From: Trichosphaerium sp. ATCC 40318
Taxonomy: Eukaryota; Discosea; Flabellinia; Trichosidae
DNA length: 64,000 bases
Reading direction: 5' to 3'
Assembly (NCBI GenBank): GCA_038496445.1
Contig: JALMLS010000149.1
Location: 186,001 to 250,000 of the forward strand
Program-made: the position numbers and the translations under genes
Notes under the pieces: model-generated
What the model saw: the letters and a program-made list of their open reading frames with translations, nothing else
Told to the model about the DNA's origin: nothing
The model's database searches: none
Shown here: positions 45,695-55,378 of the stretch, piece by piece
Position numbering within the stretch: position 1 is the first letter of the stretch
How the letters are laid out: every line of letters begins with the position of its first letter

Positions 45695-46552
45695 ATGAAC
45701 GCAAACGGCAATTCACTGACTTTAGCTTTCCACAACAACAACAGACCAAGTACAGATTTGCGCAACAGGTCAGGCGGTTTTTATTAGCATACAACCTACT
45801 GACAAAGCAAATAATAGGCACGAATTAAACTGTTCAACGGAAATGTACGCACCACATCGTCTCAGTGCAGGCCCGTACGCCGTCTCAGGCGAATCAGAGT
45901 TGAGAGGTGACTCTCGGGATGCATTGGAAGACTCCACGTTAGTTTTCGCTGGAGAGTTCAGCGACACAGAGCTAGAGATGTCTAGTGATGATAGTGTAGA
46001 CGGAGTACCTTCCATCAACCGCGCTCCTGATCAAAACGATTTTGAATGCAGTATTTGTGTAAGGATGCTATACATGCCGGTTACAACGGTTTGTGGTGCG
46101 TAAATAATTTAGGTTTAACTGTAATTCGCCATTTATCTTTTTCTGGAGTTGTAGTGTCTGTAAACGCGCTATGACTCCGCTACATTGCGATTTTAAAGTT
46201 ATTAACTTGAGTAGGGCACACTTTTTGTAAGTATTGCTTGAAAAAGTCGCTAGAATATCAACCAAGCTGCCCGCTGTGCAGACACAAGCTAACATCCGAA
46301 TTTGCGACAAATTATTTGCTACAAGGGTTTATCGGTAAAACCTTTCCAGAAGAAACTGAAGTACTCCGCCGAGAGCACGAGGAGATGTTACTAGAAAGTG
46401 CTAAACCAGACCCACAAGTACGCTATAACTTTATAACGCAATGTGAGTTTCGTTGACGCTTGTTTTAGATAATAGCGGCTGGGCCTCCCGAAGACGAACC
46501 ACCATGCGATTGGCTTACAAACTGTGGATTTTGTGGTATCTACGTGACATAA
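45695..46552 (+). CDS. RING-finger protein, probable E3 ubiquitin ligase
   Basis: After a disordered N-terminus rich in Ser, Asp and Asn, a C3HC4 RING spans two exons: FECSICVRMLYMPVTTVCG, then HTFCKYCLKKSLEYQPSCP and LCRHKLT. The intron between them, about 46097-46213, is longer than average. Behind the RING come a helical EETEVLRREHEEMLLESA segment and a short Cys-containing tail (CDWLTNCGFCGIYVT). The RING layout resembles LON/RING-type ligases, but no LON domain is present. The stop at 46552 assumes read-through of a possible last donor at 46534. The start is the Met before NANGNSLTLAFHNNN. Substrate unknown. Confidence 0.78.
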
Positions 46553-47092
46553 CTTATATAAAAACGCCAAAAGTGACTGCGGTGTGTACCATAGACGCAA
46601 TGTAATTAATATATGTAGCTGTTTTAAACTTTTGCGCTCTTGCGACGAGTGATTGCCAATTCATGGTGCAGCAACATTCAATAGGTTCCAGCAGAACATA
46701 TATTCACGTAGAGCGAAAAAACGCGAAGCTTCAACGAAATGCACACGTCGAAAATGCCGATATTCGCCTCAAAGCTTATCATTGCCGTGTGGCAATTGCC
46801 ACTGCCGTAGAAAATGGCGGACAATTTATTTAAGTAAGGTTATCTCAGAAACAGGCTAAGAGTGGTCTTATTGGCGGCTAGGTTGAGAATTTGTAGGTGC
46901 TGCTGTTGATACCATCAGAAACATACTGTTAGTAGGTGCAAGTAGCGGACTCAGTTTTTTAAAAGTTCACGTGCCAAAAATTAGTTGCAACTCGTTTCGG
47001 TGATTGATGCTAGCTCATTTTGAATAGTACGAAAAAACGTGTTGTGTTTTGTTTCAGTGAGAAATTTGTTTACACTATTCACCAAACAAATC
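46553..47092. other. Intergenic stretch with one possible small ORF
   Basis: A 56-codon frame, 46663-46833, starting MVQQHSIGSSRTYIHVERKN, has no recognisable family and could be a small gene, an exon of a neighbour or chance. The rest is AT-rich and holds the leader of the phosphatase gene. Confidence 0.3.
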
Positions 47093-48177
47093 ATGAGCTC
47101 TAAAATATATGTTACGCCTCCCCTTGATACCACAAATAAGTTTTATATGCTAGAAGCCTTCACCGTTCGTGTATATGTTAAACCAGCTCCAACAAAAGAT
47201 TGCTTAGTGTACATTGTATGTACCAAAGCTTGTCCTGCTAGAAATGGTAGTTAGAGCATTCGTTGATTATTTGTTTTAAAGGTCACCAACATTGTCGATG
47301 AAAGCAACCCAGAGGGAGAGTGGCATAGTGTTATTGTTGATAGGAAGGAAATCGTTAACGGTCAGCTTGAATGTACTAAACCTTACTTCCTACTGCGAAG
47401 GGTAGATTTGAATATACAGGTACGTGATAAAAAGGTGTTTAGCTATTAATAAATCAAACACGTTCAGTAAAGGTTGGCACTGCATCAAATTGGAAATGGG
47501 CAGGTGATTACAAACAAAATGGTATTGTCGTCATTTCAGCGCCTAGCAAGAACGATAAATGGACTCAAGGTTCTTATATTAGCACAGAAACCAAAAAAAA
47601 AACTGCTTTTTTTTTTAGGTCCTCAGTACAAACACTTTGAGGACGACGTTTACGTTGGCAATTTCATTGCTGCCTGCTCTCCAAATCTCGGATTTACGGC
47701 AGTTTTGAATATGGCAGAAGAACTAGGTACATAGTCACTTTTTTTTTCTTCTTCAGCTATTCTCATATTTTTCTGTTTTTCCTTCCAACTTTTTCGTTTG
47801 TAGATGTTCCACCACGTGACGGTATCGAATACATTAAAATTGGTACAATCGATGGAGCCAATCATCCCATAAAATCGCATATTATATCTGACGCTATTGA
47901 ATGGATCATCGAACAAAGAAAAAAGCACAAGAAAGTACTAGTATGTTAATTACACTAAGTATTTTGTATTTAATGGTACTACCAGGTTCATTGTAGAGCT
48001 GGTATAGGCCGCTCAGGGTCTATAGGCGTGGCGTGGCTATATCATCTACATAGAGACTGGTCATATGACAAAGCCACATATGAAGGAAAGAAACGTAAAC
48101 CAGGGATTTACCCGCATGCCAAACTTTGTCAAACTCTTCAAACTTTATACCCAAGAGTAAATAAACAAACAAGATAG
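47093..48177 (+). CDS. Dual-specificity-type protein phosphatase with N-terminal beta domain
   Basis: The C-terminal half is a cysteine-dependent phosphatase: YVGNFIAACSPNLGFTAVLN, a general-acid loop near IDGANHPIKS, and the P-loop VHCRAGIGRSGS with the catalytic Cys and Arg (HCx5R) split by an intron near 47942-47987. It ends KLCQTLQTLYPRVNKQTR. The N-terminal 130 residues (YVTPPLDTTNKFYMLEAFTV, GEWHSVIVDRKEIV, NWKWAGDYKQNG) look like a beta-sandwich. By position this recalls laforin, which has a starch-binding module before a dual-specificity phosphatase, but I cannot show carbohydrate-binding residues. The substrate, protein or glycan phosphate, is open. Confidence 0.8.
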
Positions 48178-48420
48178 TTCAGTAGTGAAATTCACAATGT
48201 CATACCTCTAGCTCTGTAGTAGAGGTTGCTGTGATAAAAAACTTGTTTTCACATAACCTACGCAGTGGCAGGTTTGTAGAGTAGCGTAGTCAAAAGTAAG
48301 AAGCTCATCTAAGAAAATGGACTGAAATCTAGAATTTTTTGCGAAATGAACTTACGTCACAAGTTATTTGTACATTTTTTGTAAGCAACTTTATTAACAA
48401 ACTATCTTGTTGTGGCTATA

Positions 48421-49170
48421 TTATTTCTCTGTAATCAATTGTCTAAGCCCACCATTGTACTGAGATAATTTAAGTGATAATAGCAGCCGGATATCACGTT
48501 TTGAAAGTAGTTTAATAAGTTCTGGCTCAAAAACAAGTACTTGGAATATTGCCCACATAGACGTCAAAGCTTTTAGCAGTTCGTTATCATATGTTTCTTT
48601 GTTTAATGACCATAAACCAACAATGACAATTGTTGTTATGAAAGAACCAATAGATAGAATCACACTTCTTCTTGACTGTCTGTAAATATACACGGTGAAG
48701 AGCATTACTGAGCCAGGGAATATCCCATTTTGTGGAATACCAAAAAGATTTGGCATGTATTTAAAACCATTCTTAGCACTTGCAGTCACTATTTTCACTA
48801 CACCAATATAAACAACCAAGAGAGAGTACACGGATATACCCACTAGTAGAATTGTTCTCCGCCTTGCTGGAGATGTACAAAAGTAAAAGTAGCACCAAAG
48901 CCTAAGCGAAAAAGTTATACAGTTTCTATCCAATGATTTTGTATGGGTATAAAAATACGCGTACAAGAGCTGCATAACCACTATACATGACCAAAAGGAA
49001 TCCGCTTGTCTATCTACTACTAGTATGCGTAATAGAAAAGAGAATGCAACCGCTATAGCCACAATGTTCGCTACTGTAACCCAAGCAAGTTCAAGACATG
49101 CCACAGCGCTAATACCAATTTTTGCAAGGTACTTTACAATACCTACAAGTTCAGCTGGAGGTCTATACAT
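48421..49170 (-). CDS. Multi-pass membrane protein, function unknown
   Basis: A single-exon 249-residue protein with about six or seven hydrophobic segments (for example AWVTVANIVAIAVAFSFLLR, TILLVGISVYSLLVVYIGVV, VILSIGSFITTIVIVGLW). The N-terminus is short (MYRPPAELVG) and the C-terminal tail is cytosolic-looking and basic. No transporter or receptor signature is recognised. The arrangement would suit a small receptor or transporter, but nothing more can be supported. A coding origin is credible because the frame is long for this AT-rich sequence and consistently hydrophobic. Confidence 0.6.
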   Translation of the reverse strand: MYRPPAELVGIVKYLAKIGISAVACLELAWVTVANIVAIAVAFSFLLRILVVDRQADSFWSCIVVMQLLYAYFYTHTKSLDRNCITFSLRLWCYFYFCTSPARRRTILLVGISVYSLLVVYIGVVKIVTASAKNGFKYMPNLFGIPQNGIFPGSVMLFTVYIYRQSRRSVILSIGSFITTIVIVGLWSLNKETYDNELLKALTSMWAIFQVLVFEPELIKLLSKRDIRLLLSLKLSQYNGGLRQLITEK

Positions 49171-49534
49171 GATGTTTTGCTGTACAAGACAACGTGGCTA
49201 AAACAAAATCAGGTGAGTCAGCCACATTCTGTGAATGCAACCTAAAAAAGACCGCAGGCGTTTGCTTTTGAATGTTTTCGTTGATAATATTACTGTGTTG
49301 ATTGATTTGAAGCAATTTTTGGGTTTTGAGCGGTTAACGTCTTGGTTAGTTCAAAGATAGACTACCCTCGAACAAAGTTTGTCACCACGTGATAATAGAA
49401 TATGATATTTTGACAAGCTCAAACAAAAAATGGAGGCAAAAAAAAGAGATAAATTCTAGGCAAAAAAAACCCATCGTAAAAAAGACGACCAGCCTTTGCA
49501 TAGAAGTTTTGTCAGAGTTTGAAGCTCGTTTTCG
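49171..49534. other. Intergenic stretch
   Basis: No gene is recognised between the membrane protein start and repeat copy B. It includes CACCACGTGATAAT near 49382, one of the recurrent CACGTG words in this window. Confidence 0.45.
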
Positions 49535-49905
49535 GCGCGTGTCAGTTAATTGGTAGTTGGAGACTGTATCATTTTTTACATACAGGTTGTTCGGTTGAGT
49601 TGCAGTGAATAGTTGAGAAAAGATGGATTTATTAGTATGGAAAAACTGGCTGCTATTTTTTGACTTCGAATAAATTACATTACAGCAGAATTTGAGAATA
49701 CCCTTTGTGTATTCGATTGTACATCGAATATCATTGCGCGCAATTCCGGAGGTAACGGTCAATACATTCAAACAAAAGAAAGTGCAAGTGATCCAACACC
49801 ACAATTAAAAATTCCTTCCAAGAATTTTGTTTAGAATCATCTAAGGTATTTTTATCAGCCCAAGAGTTCTACTGAAAAAATCATAGGCAACAAATAATTT
49901 TCCGT
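49535..49905. repeat. Diverged dispersed repeat, copy B
   Basis: The counterpart of 1850-2190, in the same orientation and sharing CAGTTAATTGGTAGT, CCGGAGGTAACGGTCAA and AGAGTTCTACTGAAAAAA. It borders the 3' end of pseudokinase-like copy 3, as copy A borders copy 1. That places the repeat as part of, or a neighbour to, the unit that has been duplicated. Confidence 0.55.
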
Positions 49906-49997
49906 ACCAATTCAATTATAACGTAAAGATTGAAAGAACTTATTGAAGTGATGCAAAAAAACTATTCTTCCACAAAGTTGTTTACATTAATTTGTTT

Positions 49998-50501
49998 TTA
50001 TTTTATCTTTTTTACATGTACAGTTTCGAGTGCGCTAGAAAGGGTTCGCGTAGTTGTGGATTCGTTAAAGCACGCAGATACAAAGTTGAGGAGTGTGGTT
50101 GATGCTCGAGTTTTTTTCAAAGCAAGAAGTTGTTGGTGCCTGTCCAGTGTTTTTACGCAATCAAATTCGCCTCCAAGGGTGAGCCAGGTAGCCAAGCATC
50201 CGAGTTGGTGAATATCGCTTCTTTGTTGCTCTTCAAGTCCCAGAGGGCTGTAGCCAGTGTTCTTGTCGTCGTTGAGCGAACCAGTGAGCATTAGGCAGTG
50301 TTCTTTTCGGTGGACTTTTATGTTTTGTCCATCAATGTGCGTGTAAGCATATCCTGCTTGATGTAACGCGCCAAGCTGTATCACCGTAGCTTTTAGAACC
50401 ATGAGAACTGTTTTATGCTTTAATCCTTTACGCGCAAATTGCTCGAGGGTTTGGGAGGTAGGTTGTTTCGTCTTGTTGTTGAGGGATGATCGGATAGGCA
50501 T
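49998..50501 (-). CDS. Pseudokinase-like protein, diverged copy 3
   Basis: A single exon of 167 residues, about two-thirds identical to copies 1 and 2 by eye. It keeps the kinase C-lobe-like features: [18 protein letters not shown] in the catalytic-loop position, LMLTGSLN in place of [21 protein letters not shown], and LLNFVSACF. It lacks the HRD aspartate and the DFG motif, as the others do. The shared leader and upstream element are also present on the minus strand. It is therefore an older paralogue kept open, arguing that the protein is expressed and selected rather than decaying. Confidence 0.7.
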   Translation of the reverse strand: MPIRSSLNNKTKQPTSQTLEQFARKGLKHKTVLMVLKATVIQLGALHQAGYAYTHIDGQNIKVHRKEHCLMLTGSLNDDKNTGYSPLGLEEQQRSDIHQLGCLATWLTLGGEFDCVKTLDRHQQLLALKKTRASTTLLNFVSACFNESTTTRTLSSALETVHVKKIK

Positions 50502-51691
50502 TTTGAGTAGAAGAGTTGCGTGTTGTGTTTGTTGTAGATATTATTGGTGCGTACGCATATACTGCGCAGTTTGCAGGCCGATAATGTAGAGTACTCGGAG
50601 AAACATTGTAACGCACTGAACAAATCCTTTTGAAGACATATGTCCTTGGTGGTTGGCGTAACAGCGTGGTTAGAATCGAATTGATTTGCATTTTTAGTTT
50701 GTTTCCATCTTTGGGGAAAAAGGGAGAAACAAAGTCTGGGCAATATTTTACGAACCGTTACTCACTCAACAAACACTTAGATACGTTGAATAGGGTTCTT
50801 AATTCAACGTCACAGCGTTTCCGGCTTATTCAGGCGTATTTCGGTTGAGGAAACGTGATTTAACCGAGATCGGTTTCAGGGTTATGAAACAACAAGTTCA
50901 TGCCTTCTACGCTATATAATAGCGTCGTAGTGTTTTGTGAAAGGTACAATAGTGCTTTGTACCTATTACTGTCTGCAAAATGTACTAAAAAAAGGAATGT
51001 AGAAAGCTGCACAGTAAAATGTTTGCCTGGCTCTGGTTTTCTCCGCAGAATGCTTTGGTAATGATAATGCGTAATGCCATTATCCAGGTTAGATAGTGGT
51101 CGTGAATAATGTTGGGAATTCCCGAACGTTGGTCGATTGTGGTTAACATTTGCAATTTTTTACAATCTTTTTTTTGTACAATTACAGACTATTTGTTAAC
51201 TAAAATAGGACGATATAAAGCGATGTACCCTTTAAAAATCCCTACTACGCTAACATATGGCATAGAACGCATGAATTTCTTTTGTTATCACCATTAAACT
51301 GATCTCGATTAAAATCACGTTTCGGCAACCGAAATACGCCTGAATAAGCCGGAAACGCTATGGCGTTGAATTGAGAACTATCTTCAATTGATTTAACATG
51401 TCGCTTGGGCAGTTAGCGTATTACTTCGTAAGTACTATGGACTTTGTTTTGTTGACTTTTGGGTTTTAGTTCTCCTCTTTTCTCCAGACTGAAAAAAACT
51501 AAAAGTGCAATTCAGTTGATTCTTAACATGCTGTCACACCAACATCAAAGGCTATCAGTCATTACGATGGTATGGTTCGATATGTTTCTCCGAATACTCT
51601 ACAATGTTAGTTATCGGCTTTAACTGCGCAGTATACGCGTGTACGCCAATAATATCTAACTACTAATACCATCGCAACTCTTCCAAACAAA
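50502..51691. promoter_or_regulatory. Head-to-head promoter region of two pseudokinase-like genes
   Basis: This interval contains two copies of the family's upstream element facing away from each other: minus-strand copy about 50880-50790, and plus-strand copy about 51305-51395 with intact palindrome at 51320-51334. The leader motif ACTGCGCAGTATACGCGTG before copy 2 is ACTGCGCAGTATATGCGTA before copy 3. Between 50900 and 51160 nothing is recognised. Confidence 0.5.
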
Positions 51692-52250
51692 ATGCCAATC
51701 CTATCATTCCTCAAGAACAAGAAGAACCAACAACCGACCTCCCAAAGCCTCGAACAGATTGCACGTAGAGGACTCAAACACAAAACAGTTCTGAAGGTGC
51801 TCAAATCGACGGTGATAGAACTGGATGTCCTACATCAAGCAGGATATGCTTACCAACGCATAAACGGACACAACATCAAAGTCCATCGCAAACAACACTG
51901 TTTGATGCTCACAGGTTCTCTCAGCAACAATGGCAACCCTCTAAACAGCTCTCTGGTACTTGAAATGCAACAAAAAAAGGATATTCACCAACTCGGATGC
52001 TTGGCAACCTGGCTCACCATCGGAGGCGATTTTGAGAACGTACAAACACTGGACAGGCACCAACAACTTCTTGCTTTGAAAGATGCTCGAGCTTCGGCGA
52101 CACTCATTAACTTTGTATCTGCGTGCTTTGGTAAAACCACAACTACGCGGTACCTTTTTTCCACACTAGAAACTGTACATGTAAAACAGTTAAAAATAAA
52201 AAACAGATTTATGTAGACAACTTTTGTTACGAGTTCTAAGATTTCGCTTT
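51160..52250 (+). repeat. Duplicated gene block, copy 2
   Basis: The same-orientation duplicate of 2240-3300, containing promoter-like element, leader and gene. Sequence is nearly identical through the coding region and diverges just after the stop codon (shared GACAACTTTTGTTAC, then different). Confidence 0.75.
51692..52216 (+). CDS. Pseudokinase-like protein, copy 2
   Basis: A single exon of 174 residues. It differs from copy 1 by one inserted codon in the N-terminal Lys/Asn run (KKNQQPTS versus KKTQPTS) and a few substitutions (FENVQ for FERVQ, TTTR for TTAR). It has the same degenerate catalytic-loop and activation-loop positions and the same [16 protein letters not shown] helix. Copy 1 lies 49 kb away beside an Hsp70 gene and this copy has no Hsp70 neighbour, so the duplicated unit is the kinase-like gene, not the pair. 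Confidence 0.7.
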   Translation: MPILSFLKNKKNQQPTSQSLEQIARRGLKHKTVLKVLKSTVIELDVLHQAGYAYQRINGHNIKVHRKQHCLMLTGSLSNNGNPLNSSLVLEMQQKKDIHQLGCLATWLTIGGDFENVQTLDRHQQLLALKDARASATLINFVSACFGKTTTTRYLFSTLETVHVKQLKIKNRFM

Positions 52251-52439
52251 ACAAGTTTCTACCGAGTTTTGACGCTAGATTCACGCGCGACGCTACTCAA
52301 TTTCACGAGTAGAGGCAAACTAGTGCTTGATAGAAAAAGAGACCATTGCTCAATATTAATCTGCTCAAATATATTACGGCAGAGACTTGCCTAAGGCGGG
52401 CTACAATAATTTACAAAAAGAGGGCGCCAAAAAATTCAT

Positions 52440-53332
52440 CTATGAGTGTGTAGGTTGTATATACTCTTTAGGTTCTTCTAAGGAACCAAAAAGAATATCT
52501 GGTACAGTATCAACACACCCAAGCGCAAGATTTTTGAAGTATTTTCTGTGGTGCTGATAATGACGTTGTTGTCTTACTTTCCACCATGTTGTATTTGCTA
52601 GCCATTTAGGTGGATTCTGCGTGTGGTATGACTACATCAATATTAGTTAGTTTGTGAGCAAATACGTTTAATCACGTGATGACAGAAAGCAAAACAAAAA
52701 AAATCGAAAAAATAAAAATCTAGCGTTACAAACCGCAACAAACTCAACGGCGTCTTTTCGTTCGATTTTGTCGTAATAATTTTCAACCAAAAAAAAAAAA
52801 CAAACAACGCTTAGTTTACCTGATGTAGCCGTTCAGATACCATTGCGAGTACCACGAGTTCAGTAATAATAAATAAACCTGTTTGTAGACCGACGAAGTA
52901 GCAAAGTGCAGGACAAAACCCAAGTGCAAAAACAGTATACCCAGGCGCTAATACCACGCGTGTTAGTTCTAGAATATGTACGGACACAACACTATCCGTT
53001 TTGTAAAAAAGAACTGTTTTATCGGCTTTTTTACAAAACGACGTTCAAGGCGCGTAAGTGTGACAGCGTGTTTGCGTTGTGCAAGAATATCAGAATAGCT
53101 GGTTTCTCTGTGTTTCGTACCTTTCAACGGAAAGCTTGATCGCTCTTGATATGTTGGTGTGGTTAATCTACTAGGAGGATACTCTTTTATGTGGTGTTCT
53201 AAGTGCATATCGTGTACGGAGCGCGGACAGATGCGTGAGTGTACTACAGCTATTAGACACTTGATAACCAACAGTTATACCAATTTTACGTACTGAATCT
53301 GTGCAAACACCATCCGAGAATTGTGTACGCAT
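52440..53332 (-). CDS. Small membrane protein, family unknown
   Basis: Exons join in frame from 53332 (MRTQFSDGVCTDSVRKI). The N-terminal part is hydrophilic (EYPPSRLTTPTYQERSSF, YSDILAQRKHAVTLTRLE). Two likely membrane helices follow (VLAPGYTVFALGFCPALCYF and GLQTGLFIITELVVLAMV). The basic, His- and Trp-rich tail (WWKVRQQRHYQHHRKYF) ends IQPTHS. The intron at about 53042-52975 begins with a perfect long hairpin. The intron before NPPKWLANT is about 190 nt and might hide a small exon. No family is recognised. Continuous frames across introns support a real gene. Confidence 0.6.
52997..53040. repeat. Perfect 15-base inverted repeat inside an intron
   Basis: The arms CGTTTTGTAAAAAAG (52997-53011) and CTTTTTTACAAAACG (53026-53040) are exact reverse complements separated by 14 bases. 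On the minus strand the hairpin begins at the donor site of the intron in the membrane protein gene, so it would sequester the 5' splice site in RNA. Confidence 0.8.
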
Positions 53333-53537
53333 AGTAAGTGATAATAGCTACAGATGCGATGTATAGCATAGCTAGTGTGGTAGTGGAAGGAGTGTGAAAT
53401 AAAATGACGTTTATCGTCGAAATTACAAAAGAACCAACTTAAAACGATTAAGTGATGCTCGTATGATCACGTGTAGTTCAACCAAAAAAAGACTAAAAAC
53501 AATAGCGTTAAAAATTATTATTTACAAAGGCCATAGT

Positions 53538-55101
53538 TTAGCCAAAGGCAAAGAACATGCTGTACACATAGACAACCATACACAAAGCAACACCACCAAC
53601 AATGATGACTGGTAGTACAATATCATTATCATGTTCCTCGTCTTCCTTTGTTTTAGTATTAACTTCAGGCTTCTTCTCCTGTTCTTGTGTTTGTGTTACA
53701 GATGTCACAGCTGTAGTAGTTGTGGCAATCTTCTCAGTGGCAGGGTTATTATTGACAACCTCAGTTTGCTTTGCTGGTTTTTCTTCAATGGCAGATTTTT
53801 CTTGCCTTTTGCGCCTTCGCAAGAGACTTCGCTCTTCTCTTTCTCTATCTAGGCGTTCTACATGTTTATCATCCCACTTATTAGTATCTTCTGTATTAGC
53901 AGAAGCGGCAGGTGCTACTATTTTTTCAACCCTTTCAGAAACTTCTGTCATTATTTCATCAAGTTCCATTATTTGAGTTGTAGGTGTTTCATTACTTATA
54001 TCTCTTGGAGTAACTATAGTACTCTCTATATTCATTGGTGATGGTGTAGGTGTATTCTCTTCAGGCATTTCTTCAGTATCAGAATCCATATTAACTTCGA
54101 CCTAGGTGAGTAAGTTAAAAGAGATGTTTTAGGTGACAGCTATATTGAAAAAAAAAGTACCATTATAGTCGGTTCTTCCACTTCACTCGCTGATTTTACA
54201 GGTGCTGAAGCACTACGTAGAACAGATGATGCGTGTTTAACAGGAACAGATATACTCCTTTGAATATCCATCTGCTCAATAGCAGCTGTAGTAAACGAGT
54301 CCTTTAAAAAAAAACAGATAAGTAAGAAGATAAACTTCTTGAAGACTTTCTCAAGGTTTTTTTTTGGCAAACGTATATGTCGACTGAAAGGAGCTGGTAC
54401 GTACGTCTTTTTTGACAGGTGTTTCTACTGGTTTAGGTTGCTCTTGGGCAGATACAAATTGACGCAATTTAGCAAAGACCTTGTCATTGTTAGGCTTGGC
54501 AACCTTAGGTTTTGGAGGTGCATCTTCTCCGTGTGTGATGCCTCCAATACCCCATGATTTCGTGTTTTTAAACTCATGGTATACCTGTAGAAGTGTTTTT
54601 AGCGCAAAGAGCTTATGCAATGTCATTTTTTTTTTGTAGTTTTGGTAGTTCTTTTTAGTGTACTGGGCAATATGGTTGGTTACGTACCATAGATAGATAC
54701 GTCATAATAGAACGAGGTTCTGGGCGCGATAAAAGCATGTCTTCAGGTTCAAGAAGACTAACAATACCCACACTCTCTGCTGCAGCAAACGCTAGCCGGT
54801 AGAGTGAGAAAAAGGAAAAAAAATCTTTAACGTTGAAGCTACGAATGATGTACCTTTTTCTAGGTTGCCCTGCGGGTCATCTGGGCTAAGATCGTCCATA
54901 GAAATGGCGTCAGGCCTATATTTATTCACAATCGCGGCAAACGCTGTCATACAATTATAAACTGCATCATATGACACTGGTAGTACCATAACCATCTTTC
55001 CAAGATGTTGTGAAGTTTGTTATTTTAACATTACTGTACCCAGCGGTAGCAGCTTTACACCAAGCCAACAACCCGTCCTTTCCTGTCTTACGCTTCTTCA
55101 T
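53538..55101 (-). CDS. Single calponin-homology domain protein with C-terminal membrane anchor
   Basis: The N-terminus is a CH domain, the actin-binding or microtubule-binding fold: [12 protein letters not shown], then [48 protein letters not shown] and [19 protein letters not shown] long disordered region rich in Pro, Glu, Thr and Lys follows (with [17 protein letters not shown]). The final 25 residues form one hydrophobic helix ([20 protein letters not shown]) with a two-Phe tail, a tail-anchor layout. The design resembles calmin and nesprins, which tether actin to membranes with paired CH domains; here I find only one. The join between exon 1 and exon 2 near 55030 is not resolved. Confidence 0.78.
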
Positions 55102-55378
55102 ACGTGTTTAAACAACTGAGAACTTAATTGCTTCCGCTTAAAGAAACTCGACTTCACAACCTCGTTTATTCGTTCCGATGACAAGAATGAAAACCATCAC
55201 AATTGCAAACGATTACTGACTTAGCCATTCTCTCAGAGGTATTGTGATGCATCAGCAACCGTATACGTAATAGGCCCTTACAATTTGACATCACATGCAG
55301 AAATCATCTTTTTTTTTAATCAACGTTTTGTATTTTACAGGTTAGTATACTAACTATTATTATCTAAAGGAACACAGT

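Noticed and set aside
49382-49804. A 140-residue minus-strand ORF over repeat copy B
   Set aside because: The related stretch of copy A does not preserve the frame beyond a few words, so protein-level conservation is not supported.
53602-53976. Plus-strand Ser/Val-rich ORF opposite the CH-domain gene
   Set aside because: It is the antisense of the Lys/Glu/Thr-rich disordered region, which produces such frames mechanically.
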